Shown in pieces: positions 51,802-60,275 of a stretch of 64,000 nucleotides of DNA. Every line of letters begins with the position of its first letter. The stretch's first letter is position 1. Source of the DNA: Acetobacterium malicum subsp. dehalogenans DSM 11527 (GTDB taxonomy: Bacteria > Bacillota > Clostridia > Eubacteriales > Eubacteriaceae); NCBI RefSeq assembly GCF_000472665.1, contig NZ_AXAC01000005.1, positions 62,001 to 126,000 of the forward strand. Direction: 5' to 3'. The translations under genes and the position numbers were made by a program. Under the pieces are notes generated by a model, which saw nothing but the letters and a program-made list of their open reading frames with translations, made no database searches and was not told the DNA's origin.

Positions 51802-52422
51802 TTATTCCTCGCTTTCTCTTTCAATCAAAAACATCGATGCAATCACCCGATAATCCAGTTCTACGTCCCGATTATTATTGGTTGAATAGTATATTGCCAG
51901 ACCATTGATACTGGTCCAGAATAAAATGGACAGCATTTTGGGATCACCTCCTACAATGGTTCCTTCTTTTTGTCCCGCTGCCATTATTGCCTCAATAACC
52001 TGATAGGGGATATTCCTTTTTTCTTGAATAAGATCCTGAGCATCGATCGGGATTGCTGTTGAATTGATTGCCTGGGTAATCAAACGACAGGTATCCAAAA
52101 ATGTCTGGCTGTTTTCAATGGTATCCACCAATCGTTCTAAAGCAAAGCGGATTTTTTCACCTGGACCGGTCTCCATATCTCGTACCGAATAGGATGCTGC
52201 AATGGTCTTGTCCAGTGCCTCATTGATGAGGTCGACAAAAATTTCATCTTTTGATGAGTAATAATGATATAACAGTCCCTGGGCGATTCCAGCTTGGACC
52301 GCGATATCCTGGATTCGGGTGGCGAATAGGCCCTGTTTAACAAATTGTAACAGGGCTGCATTGCGAATCTTTTCTTTACGAGATTCCCTCATTCTATCGT
52401 TTTGTTCCTTTGATCGAGCCAT
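51802..52422 (-). CDS. TetR/AcrR family regulator
   Basis: 206 residues. The helix-turn-helix domain (AALLQFVKQGLFATRIQDIAVQAGIAQGLLYHYYSSKDEIF) is followed by an all-helical ligand domain. ATG 52422 follows GGAGGG. A 40-base perfect palindrome covers its promoter, so it most likely represses itself and the hydrolase gene downstream. Confidence 0.9.
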   Translation of the reverse strand: MARSKEQNDRMRESRKEKIRNAALLQFVKQGLFATRIQDIAVQAGIAQGLLYHYYSSKDEIFVDLINEALDKTIAASYSVRDMETGPGEKIRFALERLVDTIENSQTFLDTCRLITQAINSTAIPIDAQDLIQEKRNIPYQVIEAIMAAGQKEGTIVGGDPKMLSILFWTSINGLAIYYSTNNNRDVELDYRVIASMFLIERESEE

Positions 52423-52430
52423 GATCCCTC

Positions 52431-52485
52431 CCGGATGATATATTGAATATATATTCAATATATCATCCGGGTTATCTCTTGTCAA
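52431..52485 (-). promoter_or_regulatory. TetR promoter with 40-base palindromic operator
   Basis: On the minus strand TTGACA (52485-52480) and TATATT are separated by 17 bases. The -10 lies within a perfect 40-bp palindrome (52431-52470) centred on GAATATATATTC with CCGGATGATATATT arms. This suits TetR autorepression. Confidence 0.85.
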
Positions 52486-52717
52486 GTCTCAATTTCTATT
52501 TTATATACACGCACTGCGGCGCTGCCTGGAAATTTCTTAGGTAATACGTCCTAATTTCAGGTTTTTCTTAAGGAACCGTTTATTTACCATTTTATGTGGT
52601 ATGATTAAAACAGTGCATATCGAACTACCTTTATTCTCAAACACATTAAGAACATTTAATTGAATCGTTTGTCTTGTAAAGAACTTGTTCTTGTCACGTG
52701 AAAGGAGTGCAAACTCT

Positions 52718-53794
52718 ATGAAAGAAAAAGCTTTACTCTACTGTGAAGGTCAATTTGGTGAATCCGATGGAAAGACTGCCAATGGTTTAATCCGACGTTC
52801 CCAAAAATACCATATCACATGTGTAATAGACAGCACCAAGACAGGCCTGGATGCCGGAAAAATATTGGAAGGGGTTGACAATGGTATCCCCATCTATCGT
52901 GATTTATCCGAAGCCATGGATCAATTAAGCGAGGTTCCCAAATATTTTATTTATGGTATCGCCCCAAAGGAAGCCATCCTATCTACCAAAGAACGACGAA
53001 TTTTTCTCAAGGCGATGTCTTTGGGGATGGATATCGTCAATGGTCTTCATGAATTTATTTCTGAAGATTCTGAATTTAAACAACAGGCCAAGCGCTATCG
53101 GGTTAAGTTATATGATATCCGAAAGCCACTTGCCAATCGCTACCTTCATCTTTTTACTGGTGATATTTTAAATGTAAAGACCCCCAAAATCGCCATCCTC
53201 GGGACCGATTGTGCCGTAGGCAAACGAACTACCGCGATGCTGCTGATTGCCGCTTTAAAAGAACGAGGACTTCGGGCCAGCTTTATCGGTACTGGTCAGA
53301 CCTCATTAATTCAGGGAGAAAAATACGGGATTGCCCTGGATGCCATTCCCTCTGAATTTATGACTGGCGAATTGGAAAATGCCGTTGTCGAAGCCAATAT
53401 TCACGAAAAACCGGACGTGATTATACTGGAAGGACAAGGCGCCCTCAGCCATCCGGCTTTTATCAGCTCCTGCGCCATTATCCGCGGCGGAAAGCCGGAT
53501 GGTATCATTGTTCAACATCCTCCCAAACGAGTAAACCGGGTCGATTTCGATTATCTGCCAATGCCCACCCTCTCCAGCGAAATTGAACTCATCGAACGCT
53601 TCTCAGAATCCAAGGTTATTGCGATCACAATCAATCATGATGATATGAATGAAAATGAAGTGGCCGATACCATTAAGGCTTATGAGCAAAACTATCAGCT
53701 ACCCACCACGGACACCCTGTTCCATGGCTGTAACAAGCTGATCAAGGCTGTTTTAGAGGCCTTTCCTGAATTACAAGAAAAAACTACCCACTAA
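52718..53794 (+). CDS. DUF1611 P-loop protein (possible DgcN-like N-acyltransferase)
   Basis: 358 residues. A Rossmann-like N-terminal half precedes a P-loop domain with LGTDCAVGKRTTAMLL (near residue 165), FIGTGQTSLIQG, and VIILEGQGALSHPAF. The family is DUF1611. As I recall, one member, DgcN, acylates D-glutamate in a D-amino-acid catabolic route. The partner epimerase-like DgcA is not in the window, so the role here is open. ATG 52718 follows AAAGGAG. It is divergent from the TetR gene. Confidence 0.8.
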   Translation: MKEKALLYCEGQFGESDGKTANGLIRRSQKYHITCVIDSTKTGLDAGKILEGVDNGIPIYRDLSEAMDQLSEVPKYFIYGIAPKEAILSTKERRIFLKAMSLGMDIVNGLHEFISEDSEFKQQAKRYRVKLYDIRKPLANRYLHLFTGDILNVKTPKIAILGTDCAVGKRTTAMLLIAALKERGLRASFIGTGQTSLIQGEKYGIALDAIPSEFMTGELENAVVEANIHEKPDVIILEGQGALSHPAFISSCAIIRGGKPDGIIVQHPPKRVNRVDFDYLPMPTLSSEIELIERFSESKVIAITINHDDMNENEVADTIKAYEQNYQLPTTDTLFHGCNKLIKAVLEAFPELQEKTTH

Positions 53795-53795
53795 A

Positions 53796-53828
53796 AAAAG
53801 CCCATGCGATTTTTCGCATGGGCTTTTC
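53796..53828. terminator. Bidirectional terminator
   Basis: AAAAGCCCATGCGA / TCGCATGGGCTTTT with a TTTT loop, between the convergent DUF1611 and flavoprotein genes. Confidence 0.9.
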
Positions 53829-53833
53829 TGTTA

Positions 53834-54571
53834 TTATCGGGTGGCGTGGTAATAAGCGTAGGTCATCGGTTCCTCTTTGCTGAAACCATCACCGTCAACA
53901 ACCTTGCCAATGAACATATAGTGGGTTCCCAAATCGATGGTCTGCTCCACTTCACATTCAACAAAACACAGGGTTTCCAGTAAGCCGGGACAGCCGGTTT
54001 TGCCAGTAATGTAGCTGAGCGTTTTAAATTTATCTACATCTCTGCCGCTCTGGTAGCCAAAATGCTTGATCAGATCATGATTATCTTTACCCAGAATGGA
54101 GACCCCAAAGACGCCGGATTCTCGAACATATTCGGATGTCAAGGTCCCTTTTCCGAGGCACACGCTAGCTTTTAAAGGGGTGCTGGTGACCTGAATAAAG
54201 GTATTCGATACCATTCCATTCAGCTTTTCATCTTTGATCGACGAGATAATATATAAGCCATAGCTGACATTAAACAATAAAGTCTGTAAGGCCTCTCTTT
54301 TTTTATCGGTTAAACCATCCTCAACTTCTTCAACCAAAACAAATTTTTCTGGTCCCACACCGCAAACCGGGCAAACATCGGGAGGGGTTTCACCCACATG
54401 GATATAGTTACAAACGGTACAGCGCCATTTTTTTTCTTTAACAGTTTCAATGACTTCTGACTCTTCGATTAAAACAAACTTATCTGGTCCCACTCCGCAA
54501 ATCGGGCATTTGTCTGGAGGAGTATCACCTTCATGTACATAATTGCATACTGTGCAGCGCCATTTTTTCAT
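53834..54571 (-). CDS. Flavin reductase-like protein with two N-terminal rubredoxin domains
   Basis: 245 residues. Two near-identical rubredoxin modules come first (residues about 1-37 and 45-82), each with CTVCNYxHxGxTPPDxCPxCGVGP iron-binding cysteines. They are followed by a flavin reductase domain (about 95-245, LFNVSYGLYIISS, NTFIQVTSTPLKASVCLGKG). This is like the high-molecular-weight rubredoxin of Moorella, but with the rubredoxin doubled and at the N-terminus. It probably passes electrons in oxygen or NO detoxification. ATG 54571 follows GTGGTGA. Confidence 0.88.
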   Translation of the reverse strand: MKKWRCTVCNYVHEGDTPPDKCPICGVGPDKFVLIEESEVIETVKEKKWRCTVCNYIHVGETPPDVCPVCGVGPEKFVLVEEVEDGLTDKKREALQTLLFNVSYGLYIISSIKDEKLNGMVSNTFIQVTSTPLKASVCLGKGTLTSEYVRESGVFGVSILGKDNHDLIKHFGYQSGRDVDKFKTLSYITGKTGCPGLLETLCFVECEVEQTIDLGTHYMFIGKVVDGDGFSKEEPMTYAYYHATR

Positions 54572-54729
54572 TTTGTTCACCACTTTCTTAGAATTACTGT
54601 CTACTTTGTAATTATTATAATTTAAAAGCAAATTGAAGTACAGGAATAAATTGATGTTCTGATTGTCATTATAACCCTTTTTCGATGAGATTCATATAAA
54701 AAATGTTTTTTTTTGTAAAAAAAGGGGGT

Positions 54730-54776
54730 ATATCAGGTTATAATTATTTATCGCACACATAATTATAACCTGATAT
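54730..54776. promoter_or_regulatory. 18-base perfect inverted repeat upstream of ade
   Basis: ATATCAGGTTATAATTAT (54730-54747) and its exact complement (54759-54776) are separated by 11 bases, ending 30 bases before the ade ATG. It is either an operator over the promoter (it contains TATAAT on both strands) or a leader hairpin. It does not match a purine riboswitch. Confidence 0.6.
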
Positions 54777-54805
54777 AAAATCACTAACTGTAGATAGGAT
54801 GAAAC

Positions 54806-56521
54806 ATGAGAAAATATAAAGAAGACCTCAAAAAAAATATTGCCGTAGCCAACGGTTTTGAAAAAGCCGATCTGGTTTTTAAAAATGCCAGGATTCTCAA
54901 CGTATTTTCCGAAGAAATCTGTTTTGGCGATCTGGCTGTTGCCAATGGCACCATAGTGGGAATGGGATCATACGAAGGTATCACTGAAATCGATCTGGCT
55001 GGAAAATATCTGGTACCCGGATTCATTGATGCCCATATGCATATTGAATCCACCATGGTTACGCCTTTTGAGCTGGCCCGGGCGATTGTCCCCACCGGTA
55101 CAACGACGATTATTGCCGATCCCCATGAGATTGTGAATGTCGCCGGAAAAACCGGACTGGACTATCTGCTAAACGCCACTGAGCAGATCCCCTTAAACGT
55201 TTTTGTAATGTTACCTTCTTCGGTACCAGCCACCCCCTTTGAAACAAACGGTGCCGGTCCTTTTTTAGCTGCCGATATGCAGACCTATCTCGATCATCCC
55301 CGAATCCTGGGACTGGGGGAAGTGATGTGTTTTCCCGACGTTCTGGCCGGTGGTCCGGTGATTCTTGATAAGCTGACACTATGCCGGCACAAGCTTGCTG
55401 ATGGCCATGCTCCGGGGCTGGCAGGTAAACCACTCCAGGCTTACGCCTGCGCCGGAATCATCAGTGAACACGAATCCACCACCTGGCCCGAAGCCCTCGA
55501 AAAACTGCGGGCTGGTTTCTACATTCTGATTCGGGAAGGTTCTGCCGCCAAAAACCTGCATGCCATCATCAGCGGCCTATTAACAACAGCGTTACCGACC
55601 GACCGGTTCCTCTTTTGTACCGACGACAAACATTTAGAAGACATCCATCAGGACGGACATATCCGCTGGAATATCAAACAGGCTATTGATCTGGGGTTGT
55701 GTCCAATCAAGGCAATCAAGATGGCCACGCTTAATACCGCCCAAGCTTATGGGCTAAAAAAACTGGGCGCCATCGCTCCCGGCTACCAGGCCGATCTGGT
55801 GATCGTGTCCGATCTGAACACCCTAGCTGTGGAGCAAGTTTATCAGCATGGCCGCCCGGTGAACGACAGCATCTGGGAACATCAACCCCATTATGAGATT
55901 GATTCCCAGCTGCTTAATTCGGTCCATATCCAGACCCTCACCTCAGAAAAACTGCGGCTCCTGATTAATCCCAAAAATCATGTTATCGAAATTATCAAAG
56001 ATCAGATTGAGACTCATCATCTCCAGGAATCCCTACCCGGGAAAAACGGCTTTTTTATTCCCAATGAAAACTATGCCAAGCTGTGCGTTATTGAACGCCA
56101 TCGCCATTCCGGTCATGTCGGCGTCGCAGCCATCAAGGGCTTTGGAATCCAGAGCGGTGCCATTGCCACCACCGTTGCCCATGACTCCCACAATATTATT
56201 GTCGTTGGCGATAACGATCAGGATATCCTGCTGGCGGTCAATCATCTCGCTGAAATTGGCGGCGGCTATGTGGTGGTCGGCAATCATCAAATAATCGGAG
56301 CCGTGCCCCTGTCTCTGGCTGGTCTGATCAGTCTTGAGCCCGGGGCCGAGGTTCAGAAAAAGGTCGCTTCGCTTATTTCAAGTGCCCACGGATTAGGGGT
56401 CGCCCCGGGCGTTGATCCCTTTATCACCCTTTCCTTTATGGCCCTGCCAGTGATTCCTTCCTTGCGCCTGACCGATCTGGGGCTTTTTGATGTCGATGCT
56501 TTTCAATTGATTAACGACTGA
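54806..56521 (+). CDS. ade: Adenine deaminase
   Basis: A 571-residue metal-dependent hydrolase that converts adenine to hypoxanthine and ammonia. It carries the metal site GFIDAHMHIESTMVTP, then TTTIIADPHEIVNVAG, GLGEVMCFPDV, LFCTDDKHLEDI and a C-terminal substrate-lid domain (VERHRHSGHVGVAAIKGFG-like segment). The length is typical. AGGATG precedes the ATG. It is a single-gene unit with the terminator pair around repeat F downstream. Confidence 0.95.
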   Translation: MRKYKEDLKKNIAVANGFEKADLVFKNARILNVFSEEICFGDLAVANGTIVGMGSYEGITEIDLAGKYLVPGFIDAHMHIESTMVTPFELARAIVPTGTTTIIADPHEIVNVAGKTGLDYLLNATEQIPLNVFVMLPSSVPATPFETNGAGPFLAADMQTYLDHPRILGLGEVMCFPDVLAGGPVILDKLTLCRHKLADGHAPGLAGKPLQAYACAGIISEHESTTWPEALEKLRAGFYILIREGSAAKNLHAIISGLLTTALPTDRFLFCTDDKHLEDIHQDGHIRWNIKQAIDLGLCPIKAIKMATLNTAQAYGLKKLGAIAPGYQADLVIVSDLNTLAVEQVYQHGRPVNDSIWEHQPHYEIDSQLLNSVHIQTLTSEKLRLLINPKNHVIEIIKDQIETHHLQESLPGKNGFFIPNENYAKLCVIERHRHSGHVGVAAIKGFGIQSGAIATTVAHDSHNIIVVGDNDQDILLAVNHLAEIGGGYVVVGNHQIIGAVPLSLAGLISLEPGAEVQKKVASLISSAHGLGVAPGVDPFITLSFMALPVIPSLRLTDLGLFDVDAFQLIND

Positions 56522-56531
56522 GCAATCAAAA

Positions 56532-56552
56532 AAGACAGCCATAAGCTGTCTT
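56532..56552. terminator. Terminator hairpin, left of the duplicated pair around repeat F
   Basis: AAGACAGC / GCTGTCTT with a CATAA loop. It has A-rich sequence before it, which gives TTTTTT on the minus strand. It follows ade and is nearly identical to the hairpin at 56792-56808. Confidence 0.7.
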
Positions 56553-56579
56553 AGCAGACTGTCAAAAAAAGATAACCCA

Positions 56580-56767
56580 GTACCGACAATTGTTATATCA
56601 TATTGTACGTATCGGAGCGGACACGGCATCGCCTGTCCGATTCTTCGCGAAAGCAACGAGCCAATCACAAGCTTGCTTGTAGTTGGCGACTGCTCGCGAC
56701 TCATGCGAAAGGAGCAAAGCGGATTTCGCATAGCGCGGCGAACAACAGATTAACAATTGGTCGGTAC
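56580..56767 (+). repeat. MITE-like structured repeat, copy F (with core module)
   Basis: The 188-bp element has full GTAC ends and the left flank GTCAAAAAAAGATAACCCA. As in copy C, the core module is inserted after TCCGATTCTTCG, with hairpin arms ATGCGAAA / TTTCGCAT. It lies between the convergent ade and metH genes and is bracketed by two copies of one terminator hairpin. Confidence 0.87.
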
Positions 56768-56791
56768 GGTAGTTTATTGACAACCTCAAAT

Positions 56792-56817
56792 GACAGCTAT
56801 AAGCTGTCTTTTTTTCA
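56792..56817. terminator. Terminator hairpin, right of the duplicated pair around repeat F
   Basis: GACAGC / GCTGTC with a TATAA loop, followed by TTTTTTT on the plus strand. On the minus strand it directly follows the metH stop. Confidence 0.75.
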
Positions 56818-56819
56818 CT

Positions 56820-59192
56820 TTATTCAAATACGCGTTTGGCAATGCTGGCGCCTTCCCGGGCATCTTTGCCGTAATAATCGGCACCGATAGTCTTGGCATA
56901 TTCAGGGTTTAAAACCGCCCCGCCGACCATGATGGTAGTGGCCGGGCAGTCGGCTTTGATTGCGACGATGATTTTTTGCATATTTTTAACCGTTGTTGTC
57001 ATCAGGGCACTGAGACCCACCAGTTTAATGTCCTCGGTCCGAATGGTCTGGATAATGGTTTCAGCCTTGACATCCTTGCCCAGATCGAGAATTTCGTAGC
57101 CGTAATTCTCCAGAATAACCTTGAGAATATTTTTCCCGATATCGTGGACATCTCCCTCAACGGTAGCCAGCACAATTTTTCCTTTAACCACCTGAGTCTG
57201 GCCATCTCGCGTCATGGTTTCTTTGATAACTTCAAAGGCCTTCTGCGCCGTTTCCGCCGCAAAAATCAGATGGGGCAGGAAACATTCGCCGGTTTCGAAG
57301 GCATCGCCAACGGCATCCAGGGCCGGGACAATCTCGTTATTGACAATATCCAGCGGTTCTCTGGTCTCTAAGAGCATCGCGGTAGCCCCGGCCGCCTGAT
57401 CAGTCAGTCCCTCTTCGATAATTTCCTTTAGGCCCAGGGCCGTTCGCTCCAGGTCTGATTTGGCTTGGCCAAAGCTGCTGTCTTTATAGGCATTGGCGTA
57501 AGCGATGCATTGGCCATCCAAACCCCAGAGCGCCCGGAACGCGGTAATGGTGTCCATCATTTCCCGGTCACTGGGGTTCATAATCGGGGTGGTCAGTCCC
57601 GCTTCCAGAGCCATCGCTAAAAAGGTCCGGTTTAACAACTCACGGTTGGGTAGACCAAAGGAAATGTTAGAAACCCCCAGCACCGTTGGCACCCCCAGTT
57701 CAGCCCGGAGTTTTTCCAGGGTTTTGATGGTTTCTCGCACTTCGGCCTGTTGGGCTGAGGCCGTTAACACCAGGGCATCAATGAGGATGTTTTTTTTGCT
57801 GATGCCGTATGATTCGGCCGTTTTAATGATTTTCCCGGCAATAGCAAAACGATCAGCCGCCAGACTGGGGATTCCGGTTTCATCCATGGTCAGCCCCAGT
57901 ACCAGGGCGCCGTATTTTTGGGCGATCGGAAAGATCGCTGCCATTGAGGACTTTTTGCCATTAACCGAATTGATTATCGCCTTGCCGGGATAGCTGCGCA
58001 GCACCGCTTCGATGACTTCCGGATTAGATGAATCAATCTGTAGCGGACAATCCACCAGACGGCTGACCGTATCAACCGCCTCTTGCATCATCATCTGTTC
58101 ATCAATGTCCGGCAATCCTAAATTGATATCCAGAATATGAGCCCCATCTTTTTTCTGATCAGTCGCCAGTTGGGTCACCACTGACAGTTCACCCTGGCGC
58201 AACGATGCCTTCAGCACCGGATTGGTGGTGGGATTAATACACTCACCAATAATATGGATATCCGTTCCCAAAATGATCGTCTTGGTGCTTGAGGATACGG
58301 CGGTAAAAGCTTTTTCAGTTACCTGATAAAGAAGCAGATCTTTGGTGGCGCCTTTCATTTTTTCGATATAGGCTGGGGTTGTGCCACAGCAGCCACCCAG
58401 AATTAATGCCCCCATTTCGGCAATTTGTACCATATAGTCGGTAAACTGATCAATGGTGATATCGTAGACCGTTTTACCATCTTTCATATGCGGCAAGCCG
58501 GCGTTGGGTTCCACCATGATCGGCACCGAGGCATAGCGCACCAACTCCGCGATAATCGGCAGCATCGCATCCGGGCCTGTCGAACAATTAATGCCGATGG
58601 CATCGGCTCCCAATCCTTCCAGGATGTTAACGACAGTCAAGGCATCACTGCCGGTTAAGGTCCGCTTATTTTCCTCATAGGTCATCGAAACAATCACCGG
58701 CAGCTCTGACACGGCTTTTGCCGCAATCAACGCCGCCCGGGCCTCGCAGATATCAGTCATCGTTTCAATGACAATTAAATCGGCCCCGGCTTTGTCACCG
58801 GCACTGATTATTTCCTTGAAATAATCAACGGCTTCATCAAAGGTCACTTCTCCCAGGGCGCCAATCAGTGTTCCCAACGGTCCGACATCGAGGGCTGTAT
58901 AATCGGGATTCAATGCTTTTACATTCTTAACCCCGGCCGTGACCAGTTGTTCCACTGTGTAACCACTATCTTTTAATTTGTAACCATTGACGCCAAAGGT
59001 ATTGGAAAGAATAATATTGGCTCCGGCATCAATGTATAATTGATGGATCTCTTTGATCAGTTCCGGTTGACTCAGATTTAAGGCTTCCGGTACCGGTCCG
59101 ATCGTTTCAATACGATTCTGGAGCAGACTCCCCATGGCGCCGTCCAGATAAAGCCGTTTCTTTTTTAGTATTTCTTTTATATTCAATGGCAT
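56820..59192 (-). CDS. metH: Cobalamin-dependent methionine synthase (MetH, three-module form)
   Basis: 790 residues. The homocysteine-binding barrel (about 1-290) carries the Zn cysteines in GINCSTGPDA and ILGGCCGTTP. The pterin-binding domain (about 310-570) contains DINLGLPDIDEQ and GVSNISFGLPNRELLNRTFL. The cobalamin cap (about 590-670) and B12 domain (about 680-790) follow, with DVHDIGKN. The S-adenosylmethionine reactivation domain of E. coli MetH is missing, as is usual in acetogens and clostridia, so reactivation must be in trans. It is controlled by a SAM-I riboswitch upstream. Confidence 0.95.
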   Translation of the reverse strand: MPLNIKEILKKKRLYLDGAMGSLLQNRIETIGPVPEALNLSQPELIKEIHQLYIDAGANIILSNTFGVNGYKLKDSGYTVEQLVTAGVKNVKALNPDYTALDVGPLGTLIGALGEVTFDEAVDYFKEIISAGDKAGADLIVIETMTDICEARAALIAAKAVSELPVIVSMTYEENKRTLTGSDALTVVNILEGLGADAIGINCSTGPDAMLPIIAELVRYASVPIMVEPNAGLPHMKDGKTVYDITIDQFTDYMVQIAEMGALILGGCCGTTPAYIEKMKGATKDLLLYQVTEKAFTAVSSSTKTIILGTDIHIIGECINPTTNPVLKASLRQGELSVVTQLATDQKKDGAHILDINLGLPDIDEQMMMQEAVDTVSRLVDCPLQIDSSNPEVIEAVLRSYPGKAIINSVNGKKSSMAAIFPIAQKYGALVLGLTMDETGIPSLAADRFAIAGKIIKTAESYGISKKNILIDALVLTASAQQAEVRETIKTLEKLRAELGVPTVLGVSNISFGLPNRELLNRTFLAMALEAGLTTPIMNPSDREMMDTITAFRALWGLDGQCIAYANAYKDSSFGQAKSDLERTALGLKEIIEEGLTDQAAGATAMLLETREPLDIVNNEIVPALDAVGDAFETGECFLPHLIFAAETAQKAFEVIKETMTRDGQTQVVKGKIVLATVEGDVHDIGKNILKVILENYGYEILDLGKDVKAETIIQTIRTEDIKLVGLSALMTTTVKNMQKIIVAIKADCPATTIMVGGAVLNPEYAKTIGADYYGKDAREGASIAKRVFE

Positions 59193-59295
59193 GTTCTCCT
59201 TTACGGGTATTCGTTTCTATTTGCTATTTACCCAATTTAGACCAAATACAGACTAATTTATAATAGTTTTATACTCGTTTTATATCAGTTTAAAA

Positions 59296-59445
59296 CTAAG
59301 AAAAACCTCGTCCATGACGAGGTTAATGATAACATTAAATCCCATCATTGCAAATAAATCTGCTGGTATTGGCACCGTGCTTGCGCTGGTTGCCGGGTTT
59401 CATAGGGCCTGTCCCTCCACCTCTCTGGATAGGTAAATTATTCAA
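59296..59445 (-). promoter_or_regulatory. SAM-I (S-box) riboswitch with terminator upstream of metH
   Basis: The minus strand reads TATCCAGAGAGGTGGAGGGA...CCCTATGAAACCCGGCAACC...GGTGCCAATACCAGCAG, the S-box core. An intrinsic terminator follows (stem AACCTCGTC / GACGAGGTT, 59302-59322) with a U-run. High SAM should therefore stop metH transcription. Confidence 0.95.
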
Positions 59446-59457
59446 TTGCTTTTGTGC

Positions 59458-59486
59458 ATGATACCCTTCAATATTTTCTTTGTCAA
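59458..59486 (-). promoter_or_regulatory. Sigma-A promoter of metH
   Basis: TTGACA (59486-59481) and TATCAT (59463-59458) on the minus strand are 17 bases apart, just upstream of the riboswitch. Confidence 0.85.
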
Positions 59487-59541
59487 GCACAAAATTTCAA
59501 TCGTTTTTATGATTATTCGGTTTTCCCGCGCTAATTTTTTA

Positions 59542-60273
59542 TCAGCACAATTCAATTTCGCCCCAGGCGCCCAGTTGATCTTCGATGATGATTAATATTC
59601 CCAGTATTTCCGGGATGTTTCTCGCCCACGCAAGTCCGCTTTCGACATCTCCCGGTTTCTTAATGCGATTTCCAAGCGCCGTGGCGACTGCATCGGCCAG
59701 GGGAATATTGGGGCTGATAATTGTCACCACATCGGCTTTGCCAAAACTCAGGGAATGGCCCATCATCCCGGATGAGGTGCAGACCCCCAACGTTTTTGCG
59801 TCAGATTTTATTTTTAATCCTAAATCAGCAAAGCGGGGATTGCCGGTGCGGATCGCAATACGCCGTTTTTTTTGGGTTTTAATCAATAAATCGCCGCCAT
59901 TTTCGACGATAATTTCCGCGGTGAATGCTTCCAGCAAGCGGCCAATATATTTGGAGACCGCTCCAGCCACTGCTGCCATCGGCCCCACCCCGGCCATTTT
60001 GCCAGCTTTCAGCATATCGCAAATAATCGGCACGGCATGTGGATCGAATTCCAGTGGGATCAGGGATTCAATAAAACCGGGATGGGTCTGATTGTAGTCA
60101 ACAATTGCTTGCCGCAGTTTTTTCAATTCAGCCGTTACGATTTTGGGGAGCTTAGGGGACATCGCCTGATGCTCGACCCCAATAAAAAGGTCGGATTCGA
60201 ATTCGAGGACCTGGAAATAATCCAGATCCTCGGCTTTCATTATTTTTCGATAGGTTCGCGGTTCATAGATCAT
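59542..60273 (-). CDS. UPF0280 (COG2122, ApbE-like) protein of homocysteine synthesis
   Basis: A 243-residue protein of the UPF0280 family: YEPRTYRKI, GVGPMAAVAGAVSKYIGRLL, VENGGDLLIKTQKKRRIAIRTG and GVCTSSGMMGHSLSFGKADVVTII. As I recall, the Methanosarcina relative (MA1715) is needed, with a DUF39 protein and a NIL-ferredoxin, for sulfide-dependent homocysteine formation. All three are adjacent here. ATG 60273 is used, although a coupled TTG at 60279 overlaps the preceding stop and is equally possible. Confidence 0.87.
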   Translation of the reverse strand: MIYEPRTYRKIMKAEDLDYFQVLEFESDLFIGVEHQAMSPKLPKIVTAELKKLRQAIVDYNQTHPGFIESLIPLEFDPHAVPIICDMLKAGKMAGVGPMAAVAGAVSKYIGRLLEAFTAEIIVENGGDLLIKTQKKRRIAIRTGNPRFADLGLKIKSDAKTLGVCTSSGMMGHSLSFGKADVVTIISPNIPLADAVATALGNRIKKPGDVESGLAWARNIPEILGILIIIEDQLGAWGEIELC

Positions 60274-60275
60274 CT

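Noticed and set aside
54721-54805. Purine riboswitch before ade
   Set aside because: The region is a simple two-arm inverted repeat and lacks the three-stem purine aptamer with its conserved loop sequences.
345-56767. CRISPR array or tandem repeats
   Set aside because: The repeats are dispersed over the whole window kilobases apart, are 98-196 bases long and have terminal inverted repeats; there is no regular spacer pattern and no cas gene.
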